A stretch of 64,000 bases of DNA from Bin127 sp965221625 (GTDB lineage: Bacteria > Chloroflexota > Dehalococcoidia > Lucifugimonadales > Lucifugimonadaceae), in NCBI GenBank assembly GCA_965221625.1, contig OZ244903.1, positions 992,001-1,056,000 on the forward strand. The letters are read 5' to 3'. Within the stretch, counting starts at the first letter, position 1, and every line of letters begins with the position of its first letter. The notes under the pieces are model-generated. The model saw nothing but the letters and a program-made list of their open reading frames with translations. It did not search any database and had not been told where the DNA came from. Below are positions 1 through 10,700 of this stretch, one piece after another. The position numbers and the translations under genes are program-made.

Positions 1-659
1 GAGAAAGCCGCAATCGCGAATCCCATGTGTGCCGCGCTCAATGGCGTGCCCCAAGCCTCTTCGTCCCAATCGTCCGAATGCTTCAATAGTCTTCGAACTT
101 GCGCGTGCACCAGTCGAAGCCGTACCGACAGCTTCCAGCCATCGCCGAAACGCTCCAACCCGCCGGGCAGGAAGATCTCGCTCATGTGTCGGTTGTTCTG
201 ACGCAAACGTCGATTTCCGGACTCCCGTAATCTGCCGGTGATGAAGAACGATCGGGCGATATTCGTCGAGAATCCCTCAATCAGCACGCCACCCAGCAGT
301 GCCGCGATCACCATCCCCGGACTTCGATGGAACATCCGGATTCCGGGATTAAACGCCTCGAAATCGACCCAGTCAGGCACCGTGTTGATCTCATCGAAGA
401 ATGTACGTAACTCCTCTGGACCGTCCTTCAGTCCTTCGTCGTCACGCTCCATCCCGAGGGCGATCAGACGCGCCGACTCCTTGTGACCGTAGGGCGCGAG
501 AGCGTCCACCATCGCGTCGGCAAGCGGATCGCCGATCGTCGTGTGACGCAGATATGTGTCGGCACGCGCCGCGTCCACTTCGCGGGCTAGCGGATAGCCA
601 TCGACATAGTCAGTCGGAATCACGATGTCGGCAGGCACCGCCGCATTCACCACATTCAT
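1..659 (-). CDS. DUF2236 (MpaB/Lcp-like oxygenase) family protein, 5' part only
   Basis: The reverse strand from an ATG at 659 stays open for 219 codons and leaves the window, so only the N-terminal part is visible. An AGAAGG ribosome-binding site lies about 8 bases upstream (667-672), and the gene starts 21 bases after the stop of the MMPL exporter, so the two are probably one transcript. The segment ends with RLVHAQVRRLL followed by WDEEAWGTPLSAAHM, which is the conserved core of DUF2236. That family includes the fungal MpaB oxygenase and the rubber-cleaving latex clearing protein. It also has FITGRLRESGNRR upstream of that core, as in the family. The substrate cannot be inferred. The family assignment rests on motif recognition; the heme-ligating residues should lie in or beyond the visible part. 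Confidence 0.75.
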   Translation of the reverse strand, partial: MNVVNAAVPADIVIPTDYVDGYPLAREVDAARADTYLRHTTIGDPLADAMVDALAPYGHKESARLIALGMERDDEGLKDGPEELRTFFDEINTVPDWVDFEAFNPGIRMFHRSPGMVIAALLGGVLIEGFSTNIARSFFITGRLRESGNRRLRQNNRHMSEIFLPGGLERFGDGWKLSVRLRLVHAQVRRLLKHSDDWDEEAWGTPLSAAHMGFAIAAF

Positions 660-680
660 CTTGGTTGCCTTCTCACGTAG

Positions 681-3110
681 CTACTCGGCACTTTCTTGCT
701 CGACCTGCAGATGTGGAAGCCAAGCGAGGAACTTCGGCAAGTACCAGTTGCGCGCTCCCAACACCTCCATGCTCGCCGGAACGAGGATCGAGCGGATGAT
801 CGTCGCATCAAGCAATACGGCAACGGCGAGACCGAAACCCATCTGCTGATTGATCAGCATGTCTCCCGCAGCGAATGCACCGAAGACTACCACCATGATG
901 AGTGCCGCACCCGTGATCAATCCACCAGTCGAGCGCAACCCGAACGCCACCGCCGACGTATTGTCGCCAGTTTCGTCGAAGCGTTCCCGTATTCGACTCA
1001 GCAAGAAGACGTGATAATCCATCGAGAGTCCGAAGAGCACCGTGAAAAGGAATAGGGGCAACCATGCGTCGATCACCTCTGCCCGTTGGAATCCAAGGAG
1101 CTCAGTCCCGACGCCCTTCTGCAATACAAGCACCAGCAAACCATAGGTGGCACCCACGGCGAGCAAGTTCATCAAAATCGCCTTTAGCGGCACCACAATC
1201 GAGCGGAACACGATCATCAAGATGATGAAGCTCGAACCCAAGACGAATGCAAAGACGATTGGCGTGTAGAAGCTGACGATACTCCCAAAGTCGGCGACTT
1301 CCGCCGTTACTCCGCCGACCGACACTTCGGCGGGTACGCCTGCGAACGCAGTTGCGATGTGCTCGCTCCGCAATCTCTGCAGCTCCTCCGCGGCTTCCGG
1401 ACTTGCCGGTTTGCCGGGATAGGGCAGCGTCAACAAACCTAGATCGCCCGTCGCATTCACAACCAGCGGATTGGGCGGCACCGGAAACGCCGGATCTGCA
1501 GCCAGCGATTCTTGCAGATCGACGATCGCCTGGACCACTTCCGGGTCTGCGACGTCGCCTTCGATCACTATCTCCGCCGGACTGAGACAACCAGCCGGGT
1601 TGACCGCGCCAAACGAAAACTCTCGCTCGAATGTAAGGAACGCCTGCTTCGTCTGCGCCTTGTCCGGGAAGCTATTGACGTCGTTCAGTCCCGTGCGGAT
1701 ATCGAGATAGAACCACGCCAGCACGAGCATCGGCACCACCGTAATGACAATGCTCAACCAAGGAAAGCGCGTCACAATACGCGTCATCGTGTCCCAAAAA
1801 CCACTCGCATCGGACGTCGTATTGTCGAGCGAAAAGCGTTGCAAACGGGAACCCAGAGACAATCTGTTGACCCGTGGCCCGAGCAGAACCAACACAGCGG
1901 GAAGCAATGTGAGAGTCGCCGCCAACGCCGAAATCACCACCAAGATCGCCCCGAGTGCCGTCGACTGATAGAACGACGCCGGCACGATGAACAGTCCCAA
2001 CAGCGCAAGCACAACCGTCGCACCGCTGAACAGCACGGTGCGGTTCGCCGTCTGCGAAGTCTTGACCACCGCATCATAGGTCGGCGTGCCCCGTCGCAAC
2101 TCCTCCTTGAAGCGCGAGACGATAACCAGCGAATAGTCGATACCGACCGCTAATCCGATCATGATGATCATCGCCGACACCATGAAGAAGAGCTGCGCTT
2201 GCTGTCCGATAACCGCCGCCACCGCCATGGCAACGACGATCGATATGATGGCAAGACCCAACGGCAGCAGCGTCGCAACTACGGCACCGAAGAGCAGCAG
2301 CAAGACGATGAGTGCTACCGGCACGCCGAAACGCTCACCTTTCTCGATGTCCTCAGTACCCAACTCGTTCGTTTCATACGCCGTGCTCGCCGACCCGCCA
2401 ATCAAGACGTCGAACTCAGCGACTTCGTTAGCGTGCTCGACGATCTCGATGAGCTGCGGTACATTGGCAACCGCTCGCCTCGAATCGCCAGCTAGCGTGT
2501 AGTGCAGCAACACCGTGTTACCCGTTGGGGATACCAAGAGGCCCAAGAGTTGCTCGAGTTGCTCTGGGTTCGTTAGGAGTGCTGCCGGCTCCCCTGAAGT
2601 ACCAGCAGGCCCGAGGATTACCCGCAGAAAGTCCATGTAAGCCCAATCGGTGATTCCATTCCGAGCGGCAATCCGATCGACGTCGTCGGACGAGAACGGT
2701 GGACTGATCCCCAGTTCCTGTGCGGCACCTAGTGCTTGCTGAAGCGTGACGACTTGGTAGTAGTGCGATATCGGTGTATCCGCTAATCCGCCCGATATCA
2801 CGTCGCTTCCGAGACCGACCATCTCCGCGTGCACCGCGTCGACCCGCGCTCGAAACTCCGCGTCGTCCACGGTCGGTCCGTAGGAATGGATGACGACGAT
2901 CTCTCCCAGCTTCTCCGGCCCGCGCAGTCTCTCCTCCAACAGTGTCGCCGCCCGCGTCGACTCATACTGTCCGCCAAGCGACAACACGGTGGTGGTTGCA
3001 GTAGGGAAGTACTGATCGACGAGTGCGAGACCGACAACGGTCAAGACTATCCAGACGAAGATCGTTCGCCACGGATAGCGTGCGCACAGACTGCCAAGCT
3101 TGCCGGTCAT
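681..3110 (-). CDS. MMPL family (RND superfamily) transporter
   Basis: This 809-aa membrane protein has the two-fold MMPL layout. An N-terminal helix (from about residue 14) is followed by a large exported domain, a helix bundle containing GLAVGIDYSL, a second exported domain, and a second bundle containing FGLSMDYHVFLLSR. The paired Asp-Tyr motifs are the proton-relay signature of MmpL/RND exporters, which use the proton-motive force to move lipids or hydrophobic molecules outward. The frame is open 22 codons further upstream (to 3176). I chose ATG 3110 because the protein then begins MTGKLGSLCARYPWRTIFVW, the usual position of the first helix in this family, with purine-rich GAG motifs just upstream. 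It is co-oriented with the DUF2236 gene. Its substrate is unknown. Confidence 0.9.
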   Translation of the reverse strand: MTGKLGSLCARYPWRTIFVWIVLTVVGLALVDQYFPTATTTVLSLGGQYESTRAATLLEERLRGPEKLGEIVVIHSYGPTVDDAEFRARVDAVHAEMVGLGSDVISGGLADTPISHYYQVVTLQQALGAAQELGISPPFSSDDVDRIAARNGITDWAYMDFLRVILGPAGTSGEPAALLTNPEQLEQLLGLLVSPTGNTVLLHYTLAGDSRRAVANVPQLIEIVEHANEVAEFDVLIGGSASTAYETNELGTEDIEKGERFGVPVALIVLLLLFGAVVATLLPLGLAIISIVVAMAVAAVIGQQAQLFFMVSAMIIMIGLAVGIDYSLVIVSRFKEELRRGTPTYDAVVKTSQTANRTVLFSGATVVLALLGLFIVPASFYQSTALGAILVVISALAATLTLLPAVLVLLGPRVNRLSLGSRLQRFSLDNTTSDASGFWDTMTRIVTRFPWLSIVITVVPMLVLAWFYLDIRTGLNDVNSFPDKAQTKQAFLTFEREFSFGAVNPAGCLSPAEIVIEGDVADPEVVQAIVDLQESLAADPAFPVPPNPLVVNATGDLGLLTLPYPGKPASPEAAEELQRLRSEHIATAFAGVPAEVSVGGVTAEVADFGSIVSFYTPIVFAFVLGSSFIILMIVFRSIVVPLKAILMNLLAVGATYGLLVLVLQKGVGTELLGFQRAEVIDAWLPLFLFTVLFGLSMDYHVFLLSRIRERFDETGDNTSAVAFGLRSTGGLITGAALIMVVVFGAFAAGDMLINQQMGFGLAVAVLLDATIIRSILVPASMEVLGARNWYLPKFLAWLPHLQVEQESAE

Positions 3111-3468
3111 CTCAATCTCGCAGATTCGTCGCCGAAGAAGCGACGACTTCATGCTAGCAACTCGACCGGTCCCCACAGTTGCGCCACTGCGCGTCTAGTT
3201 TCGGAAAATCGCCACGTCGAACCCGTATCAGCAAAGCGGTTCATGTTGACGTGCGAGTTGCACCGCTAAAACGAACCTCAAACCTTACTCGCACCAACGT
3301 CCTCAGGATCGCATGGAACAAAAAGAAGGCAAGGTGCGTCAAATACCCAACAGCAATCAGCATTCGACAACTTTGCAGCAACCTTCAGCAGCCTCGACTG
3401 AGAGGTCGGCAGGGCAGTGGTTGAAGCGCAAAGCACGAAGAGGCCCAAAGGGGTCAATTGAGGTCAGC
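3111..3468. other. Divergent intergenic region with duplicated leader segment
   Basis: About 360 bases separate the divergently transcribed MMPL exporter and the first leucine-rich-repeat gene. The right half, from about 3286, matches the leader of the second repeat gene (about 7563-7718): both hold the run CATGGAACAAAA, then GGTGCGTCA, and both reach the start codon through AAAGCACGAAGAGG and a CAGCATG. In this first copy the ATG at 3313 is in frame with the downstream gene; in the second copy the matching ATG opens a separate 16-codon frame. A TTGACG at 3245-3250 is a possible -35 element without a convincing -10. I see nothing else here. Confidence 0.5.
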
Positions 3469-6400
3469 ATGAGAAGGGCATTACAACGAAGAAACCTCGC
3501 TTCAGCCATTGCGGCTGTGCTCCTGCTGCTCGCTTTGGTCGCGGCAGCGTATCTGATCGGACCCGCGTTTGCCCCAGACGACGGGGATCGAGATCGTTCC
3601 TACAACTCAGCACCTGCAGCACCGCCAGCCGCCCTAGCACCCGCAGCAACCGCAACTCCGACTGTGACGCCTCCCGCTACACCGCCGTCCGAACCCACGC
3701 TCGAAACCGACAAAACCGCACTGCGAGCACTCTACGAAGCCACCAACGGCAACAACTGGCACAACAACTCCGGATGGAACTTCGACAATCCCGTCGACTC
3801 GGAATGGCACGGCGTAACCGTCACCGACGGTCGAGTCACCGCTCTAGAACTCCCCACCAACAATCTCGACGGCAACATCCCCGCCCGACTGGGCGACCTC
3901 ACGGACCTCACACGACTCGACCTAGATTACAACGCGTTGCACGGAGCAATCCCACGCGAATTAGGCAGCCTGAAGAACCTTGAGTTCCTCACTCTTCGCG
4001 CCAACTCTTTGAACGGCGAAATCCCATCAGAAATCGGCAATTTGGTCAGGCTTACGCACCTCATCCTCAACCAAAACATACTGAGTGGACCGATCCCAAC
4101 CGAGTTGGGCAAATTGCTAAACCTCACTCACCTCAACCTAAACCACAACGAGCTGAGTGGTGAGATCCCAGCGGGTTTGAGTGATCTCTCCGAAATCACT
4201 CGCCTTGAGCTTCAATCCAACACTCTTAACGGCCCTATCCCACGGGAGTTAGCTCAACTTGAGAGCTTAGACTTTCTGGACTTCAGTCACAACGAGCTGA
4301 GCGGGCCTATCCCCACAGAGCTCATCGTCCTTTTTGCTCTCAGTTCTGTGCGTTTCGAAGGCACCAAATTGTGTTTGGGGCGCGACGATGCCTCGCTTTC
4401 AGACTGGTATTGGAGCATCGGCGATCGAAGTCCTTCCTCCCTACCTGATTGCGTGGTGCCAGCACCACCCATATCTCTGTCCGTCGACGCAATGTCAGTG
4501 CCTAACGAGGTCGTGGTGACGTGGGATCACCAAGGCGATGACACGATCTTGCAATGGGAGGTTGAATGGACAATTCACGACGATGCAGCACCCGCGGGGA
4601 GCATTGCATCAATCACCTATGGGGATGAAAGGTCGCGCACCTTGATCGGACTGGAACGCGGGGTTTACTACACGATTTCGGTGCGAGCCGGCAACGCGAT
4701 CGGCTTCGGTGCCGCGTCGTCGGCAACTGTGCAAATACCAAAGGCGCGTGTGACCGACAATGTAGCCTTGCGAGCTCTCTACGAAGCAACCAATGGCGAC
4801 AACTGGCATAACAACGCAGGATGGGTGTTCAGCAAGCCCATCGACTCGAATTGGTACGGAGTGACCGCAACCGAAGGACGGGTTACGGGTTTGGATCTCT
4901 CTTACAACGGCCTCGACGGTTACATCCCAGATGAACTCGGCAAGCTCAGGGAACTCAAGGAATTGATACTCAGCGGGAATTCGTTGTCGGGTTCTGTCCC
5001 GATCGAGATGAGCAACGTTACAAACCTCATCCGCCTTGATCTCCACGGCAACAAATTGAATGGTCCGATTCCTCGTTACCTTGACGACCTCGAGAATCTC
5101 CTTTTCCTGGACCTCGGTGGAAACGAATTCAACAGAGAGATTCCTCCAGAGTTAGGCACTCTCCGAAAGCTGCAACACCTGAATCTCGATGGCAACCGGT
5201 TGCTGAAAGGGTCGATCCCGACTGAGTTGGCCAATCTCACCGCACTCAACCGTCTACGCATTAAAGCCACCCAACTGTGCTTGGATCGCGATAGTGCCTC
5301 GCTCGTCGATTGGTACTCCAGCATCAGAGATCGGAGCCCGAACGCACTCCCAGATTGCGCATTACCGCCAGCACCAGCATCACTAACCGCCGACGTCGAA
5401 TCCGTGCCGAACGCCGTCGTGCTGTCGTGGGATTACGCAAACGATCCGACGATCCATCAGTGGTACGTGCGGCGAAAGTCCGACGGCGAGTTCGGTAGTT
5501 GGTGGGGCATTTCGGTAGACGATCCCGCGAACACTACCTCCTACACGATTTACGAACTTGAACCTGACGTTACTTACACATTCGAGGTGCGAGCCGAAAA
5601 CACGATCGGCGAAGGTGCCGCATCGTCGGTAACCGCGACCGTGCCCGACGCGCCTCATCCCGATGAAGCAGCACTGCGAGCACTCTACGAAGCGACCAAC
5701 GGCGACAACTGGGACAACAACACCGGGTGGGACTTCACCAAGCCCATCGACTCGGACTGGTATGGCGTGGCTACCAACAACGGTCGCGTAACGGAACTAT
5801 ACCTTGCCGGCAACAATCTCTTCGGACAAATTCCCGTTCAATTGGGAGACCTGACGGAACTCACTCATCTCGAACTGGGTGACAACACAATTTTCGGATC
5901 AATCCCTCCCGAACTGGGCAACCTGACAAACCTCACCACCTTCGAACTCTCGACCAACTCCCTCAGCGGTCCGATACCTGCGGAGTTGGGCAATTTGGCG
6001 AACCTCGAACGTTTGATACTGACCGGAAACCACCTCAGTGGATCAATCCCGCCAGAGTTGGCAAAACTCGAGAATCTTGCGAGCCTAAACCTCGGCGAAA
6101 ACTCTTTGAGTGGTTCAATCCCAGATGAGTTGGGCAATCTTGAAAACCTCACCGATCTGAGCCTGTATCTCAATGCGCTGAGTGGTGCGATCCCTTCTTC
6201 ATTAGGCCACCTCAGGAAGCTAACCTATCTGGAATTAAGTGCCAACGCCTTGAACGGACCAATCCCCTCAGAATTGGGCCACCTCGAAAATCTGAGATAC
6301 CTGCACATCAGCGACAACCAGCTGAGCGGTCCAATTCCAACCGAGTTTGACCAACTCGAGTATCTCTCGCTCCTGAACCTTCGCAGAAACGCGTTGAGTG

Positions 6401-7494
6401 GTTCAATCCCGGCCGCTATTGGCGACCTCAAGAATCTTACAAGCGTGTACCTGAACGAAAATGCGCTGACCGGCCCGATCCCCCGCGAGTTGGGCAAACT
6501 GCAAAATCTCGAAGCCTTGGTTCTCAATGGCAACCAGTTGAGCGGTGCAATCCCACCGGAGTTGGGCAATCTCGAGAACTTCGTAGACCTCGAATTAAGT
6601 CACAACGGGTTGAGCGGAACTATTCCACCCGAGTTGGGTGAACTCGACAAACTCACGCGCCTGTCGATTAGCAATAACTCCTTGGGAGGTTCGATACCAC
6701 GCGAGTTGGGCAAGCTACGAAATCTCAGAACCTTGCTTCTCTTTGGCAACCGGTTGAGCGGGGCAATTCCGGTTGAGTTGGGCAACCTCAGGTCCCTAAG
6801 CCTGCTTCGCTTGGATCGCAACTGGCTCAGCGGTCCGATACCGCCGGAGTTAGGCAATCTCGCAAATCTCAGAGGCCTCGAGCTCAACTCCAACTCATTG
6901 ACCGGCTCCATCCCTGCCGAGTTGGGCAAGCTAAACAACCTTGAGTGGATAAGTCTCGAGTCGAACTCGCTAAGCGGCGCGATTCCTTGGCAACTGGGCG
7001 ATCTGCGCAACCTCACAAGTCTGCATCTGGCCCACAACTCCTTCAACGGCACTCTCCCGGCAAGTTTGACCGACCTCAACCGACTCGAGACTTTTAGGGT
7101 CTATGACACCTCGGTTTGCCTGGCCCCAGACGACGCCACAGTCACCGACTGGTTCGACGGCGTAACCGAACGCAGTCCCGAAACTCTCCCCGATTGCGAA
7201 ACTCCACGTGCACCGCGTGCGCTCAAGGCAATCGCGCAGTCCGATCAGGACGCCATCGAGTTGTCGTGGGATCCAGCGAACGACGCCACGATTCAACGCT
7301 GGCAGGTGCGCAAAACCACCAACGGCGACGTCGGCGAGTGGACGTACATCCCAAATAGCGACGCCGATACCACGTCACACCTGGTATCCAGCTTGACCGT
7401 CGGCGTGACTTACACCTTCGACGTGCGCGCAATCAATGCCGCCGGCAAAGGCACCACATCCTCGGTATCGATCAACATGCTCGATCCCCAATAA
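3469..7494 (+). CDS. Secreted leucine-rich repeat / fibronectin type III protein 1
   Basis: This 1341-aa exported protein has a basic N-terminus and hydrophobic segment (residues 1-32), then an Ala/Pro/Thr linker. Three modules follow, each an N-cap (DKTALRALYEATNGNNW type), leucine-rich repeats of the NxLSGxIPxELGxLxNL class, a two-cysteine C-cap (LCL...LPDC) and a fibronectin type III domain. Repeats occupy about 3840-4350, 4880-5260 and 5800-7080; the last block has about 18 repeats. The paired cap cysteines suggest disulfides and an extracytoplasmic location. No anchor or sorting signal follows the last domain (stop after LDPQ). The frame is open to an ATG at 3313, but ATG 3469 is preferred: GAGG lies just upstream, the signal peptide follows at once, and the start matches that of the neighbouring paralogue. 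The likely role is binding or adhesion, which is inference; no catalytic domain is visible. Confidence 0.85.
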   Translation: MRRALQRRNLASAIAAVLLLLALVAAAYLIGPAFAPDDGDRDRSYNSAPAAPPAALAPAATATPTVTPPATPPSEPTLETDKTALRALYEATNGNNWHNNSGWNFDNPVDSEWHGVTVTDGRVTALELPTNNLDGNIPARLGDLTDLTRLDLDYNALHGAIPRELGSLKNLEFLTLRANSLNGEIPSEIGNLVRLTHLILNQNILSGPIPTELGKLLNLTHLNLNHNELSGEIPAGLSDLSEITRLELQSNTLNGPIPRELAQLESLDFLDFSHNELSGPIPTELIVLFALSSVRFEGTKLCLGRDDASLSDWYWSIGDRSPSSLPDCVVPAPPISLSVDAMSVPNEVVVTWDHQGDDTILQWEVEWTIHDDAAPAGSIASITYGDERSRTLIGLERGVYYTISVRAGNAIGFGAASSATVQIPKARVTDNVALRALYEATNGDNWHNNAGWVFSKPIDSNWYGVTATEGRVTGLDLSYNGLDGYIPDELGKLRELKELILSGNSLSGSVPIEMSNVTNLIRLDLHGNKLNGPIPRYLDDLENLLFLDLGGNEFNREIPPELGTLRKLQHLNLDGNRLLKGSIPTELANLTALNRLRIKATQLCLDRDSASLVDWYSSIRDRSPNALPDCALPPAPASLTADVESVPNAVVLSWDYANDPTIHQWYVRRKSDGEFGSWWGISVDDPANTTSYTIYELEPDVTYTFEVRAENTIGEGAASSVTATVPDAPHPDEAALRALYEATNGDNWDNNTGWDFTKPIDSDWYGVATNNGRVTELYLAGNNLFGQIPVQLGDLTELTHLELGDNTIFGSIPPELGNLTNLTTFELSTNSLSGPIPAELGNLANLERLILTGNHLSGSIPPELAKLENLASLNLGENSLSGSIPDELGNLENLTDLSLYLNALSGAIPSSLGHLRKLTYLELSANALNGPIPSELGHLENLRYLHISDNQLSGPIPTEFDQLEYLSLLNLRRNALSGSIPAAIGDLKNLTSVYLNENALTGPIPRELGKLQNLEALVLNGNQLSGAIPPELGNLENFVDLELSHNGLSGTIPPELGELDKLTRLSISNNSLGGSIPRELGKLRNLRTLLLFGNRLSGAIPVELGNLRSLSLLRLDRNWLSGPIPPELGNLANLRGLELNSNSLTGSIPAELGKLNNLEWISLESNSLSGAIPWQLGDLRNLTSLHLAHNSFNGTLPASLTDLNRLETFRVYDTSVCLAPDDATVTDWFDGVTERSPETLPDCETPRAPRALKAIAQSDQDAIELSWDPANDATIQRWQVRKTTNGDVGEWTYIPNSDADTTSHLVSSLTVGVTYTFDVRAINAAGKGTTSSVSINMLDPQ

Positions 7495-7718
7495 GACTAG
7501 GCAACGAGGTCGTTACGACCCGCCATCAGCACCGCCAACTCGTCGCCGCAAATCTCGCTCACACCAACATCCCGACGATGGCATGGAACAAAACCGAGAC
7601 TCGGTGCGTCATATAGCCGACAACATCCGATAATCGACAATGTTTCGGTGCATCGCTGCGACAACGGTTGCACGTTCGAAACCCCATCGGTCCAAGGTCA
7701 AAGCACGAAGAGGACAGC
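7495..7718 (+). promoter_or_regulatory. Leader of second LRR gene, with 16-codon upstream frame
   Basis: This 224-base gap repeats the leader of the first repeat gene (about 3286-3468) with substitutions and a roughly 20-base deletion close to the start codon. A short frame at 7583-7633 encodes MEQNRDSVRHIADNIR and stops with TAA. The equivalent position before the first gene encodes MEQKEGKVRQIPNSN and runs on into the main frame. The match shows the duplication covered control DNA as well as the gene. Whether the short frame is translated is unknown. A small palindrome GTCGTTACGAC lies near 7510. No clear promoter is visible. Confidence 0.4.
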
Positions 7719-10700
7719 ATGAAGAAAGCATGGCAACGACATAGCGTAATCTCGGTCGTCGCCGCTGCGTTGCTGCTTGCCGCCATGCTGGTGGCACCGA
7801 CTCACGTCGCACCCGCATCTGCCCAAGAAGACGGGGATGAAACCAGACGCTACTACCTCGAAGCACCGCCCGATACTCCGCCGACTCAACCCACGCTCGA
7901 GACCGACAAAGCCGCACTGCAAGCACTCTACGAGGCGACGAACGGCGACAACTGGCACAACAACTCCGGATGGAACTTCGACAATCCCGTCAACTCGGAC
8001 TGGTACGGCGTAACCGTCGCCGATGAACGAGTCACCGCTCTGGACCTCCCCGACAACAATCTGCACGGCGACATCCCCGCTCAGTTGGGCCGCCTTACGG
8101 AACTCACTCTACTCGCTCTTCGCCACAACTCATTATCCGGAGAAATCCCGTCGGAGTTGGGCAACTTGGTCAACCTCACCCACCTCAGTCTCAACGACAA
8201 CGAGCTGAGTGGCGTCATCCCAGCAGCGTTGGGCGAGCTCTCAGACATCATCCATCTCGACCTGCAAGCCAACACGTTGAGTGGCCGTATCCCGCCGGAG
8301 TTAGGCCGACTCAATCGCCTCAGCTTGCTAAGTCTCGCCAACAACGCACTCAGCGGTACCATCCCGCCCGAGTTCGGAAATCTCAGAATTGTCGAGTTGC
8401 TTCACCTTAGCCACAACCTTTTGAGTGGCAACATCCCCGAGGAACTGGGCAGACTTGCGAACCTCACCATTCTCGACCTTGACAACAATGATCTGGGCGG
8501 ATCGATCCCATCAGAACTCGGCAACCTTGCCAAACTCACCCACTTAGATCTTCATCACAACTCGTTGCAAGGCGTTGTCCCCTCCAAACTCGGCAACCTC
8601 GCAAACCTCAATCTTCTGGATCTCCACTACAACGACTTAGGTAGTGCTATCCCGGCAGAGTTGGGAAAGCTCACCAATCTCAAATTCCTCAACCTCAGCC
8701 ACAACGAGTTTGTCGGTTACATCCGAACGGAGCTGGGCAATCTCGTCAACCTGACCCATCTGGATCTCGACGGCAACGACCTGAGTGGCACGATACCTTT
8801 CGAGTTAAGCACCATACCAAACCTCACCCACTTGGATCTCTACGGCAACCAACTGGATGGTCCGATTCCGTGGCATGTAGGTGATCTCGAGAACCTCACA
8901 TTCTTGGACCTCGGTGATAACGAATTCAACCGGGACATCCCTGCGGGATTGGGCAAGCTCGCAAAACTCCAGCACCTGAGTCTCGGTGCCAACCGTTTGC
9001 TCAACGGACCGATCCCGACGGAGTTGGCAAATCTCACCGCAGTTAACAATCTGCGCATTGGCGGTACCCAACTGTGCTTGGATCGCACCGATCCCGCACT
9101 CGTCGATTGGTACTCGGGCGTCGCCGATCGAAGTCCCAACCAGCTCCCGGATTGCGTAGTTCCCGCCGCACCTACCTATCTCACCGCCGACGTCAACTCC
9201 GTGCCCAACGCCGTCGTGCTGTCGTGGGATTACGCAAACGATCCAACGATCTTCCGGTGGTCCGTGCGGCGAAAGTCCGACGGCGAGTTCGGTAGTTGGT
9301 GGGGCATTTCGGTAGACGATCCAGCAAACACGACTGCCTACACGATTTACGAACTCGAACCTGACGTTACCTACACATTCGAGGTGCGAGCCGAAAACAC
9401 GATCGGCCAAGGTGCCGCATCGTCGGTAACCGCGACCGTGCCCGACGCGCCCCATCCCGATAAAGCAGCACTGCGAGCACTCTACGATGGCACAAACGGT
9501 GACAGCTGGCACAACAACACCGGATGGGACTTCAACACGCCCATCAACTCGGACTGGTACGGCGTGACTACTACCAACGGACGCGTGACGGAGTTAAACC
9601 TTCAAAGCAACAATCTCCACGGCATCCTCCCTGCTCAAATGGGCGACCTGACGGAACTCACTAATCTCAAACTGGGTGACAACAACATTTTCGGACTAAT
9701 CCCTTCTGAACTGGGCAACCTTACAGACCTCACCACACTAGAACTTTGGCAAAACTCTCTTATCGGATCGATTCCTGCGAAGTTCGGCAATCTGACGAAG
9801 CTCAGACGTTTGGTACTGAGCGAGAACTACCTTATTGGTTCAATCCCCGCGGAACTGGGTAGGCTCAAGAACCTAACGGAGCTTGACCTTTGGGGGAACT
9901 CACTCCACGGATCAATCCCGGTTGAGTTGGGTGAGCTCGAGAGTCTCTGGAAGGTGAACCTTAGCTACAACGCACTGAGCGGATCGATCCCACCCCAGTT
10001 AGGCAAACTCGCCAAACTGACCCATCTGGATTTCGGTATCAACGACTTGAGTGGATCAATCCCGCCAGAGATGGGCCGCCTCGAAAACTTGAGCTACCTC
10101 AACCTCAACAACAACCGGCTGAGCGGCGAAATCCCAACTGAGTTGAACCAACTCGAAGAGCTCTCTTTGCTGAACCTAGGCGAGAACGCGTTGAGTGGTG
10201 TAATCCCACCAGAGATTGGCAATCTACGAAGCCTCACGCAACTGTACCTTTTTGGCAACTCCCTGAGTGGTTCGATACCAACTGCTCTTGGCGACCTTGA
10301 TCTAATAAACCTGTTCCTGAACGACAATTCGCTGACCGGTGCAATTCCATCGGAGTTGGGCAACCTCGAGCAACTCACCAACCTCTTCATGGGATTGAAC
10401 CGGTTGGAAGGCGCGATCCCACCGGAGTTGGGCAACCTCCAGAACCTCGAACGGCTGCATCTTGAAGACAACCTTTTGAGTGGTCCGATACCGCTCGAGT
10501 TGGGCAAGCTACAAAAACTCCAGGTTCTTCTCCTCTACAACAACCGATTGGACGGTCCAATCCCCGTCGAGATTGGCAACCTCTTACAGCTTCAACGCCT
10601 TCGGCTGGATCGAAACTCGCTCAGCGGTCCGATCCCGCCGGAGTTAGGCAACCTGGCAAATCTCACAGGCCTCGAACTCAACTCCAACTCATTTACCGGC

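Noticed and set aside
3313..3468. N-terminal extension of the first LRR protein from ATG 3313
   Set aside because: It would place 52 polar residues before the signal peptide; the paralogue's matching ATG is out of the main frame, so this segment is leader DNA.
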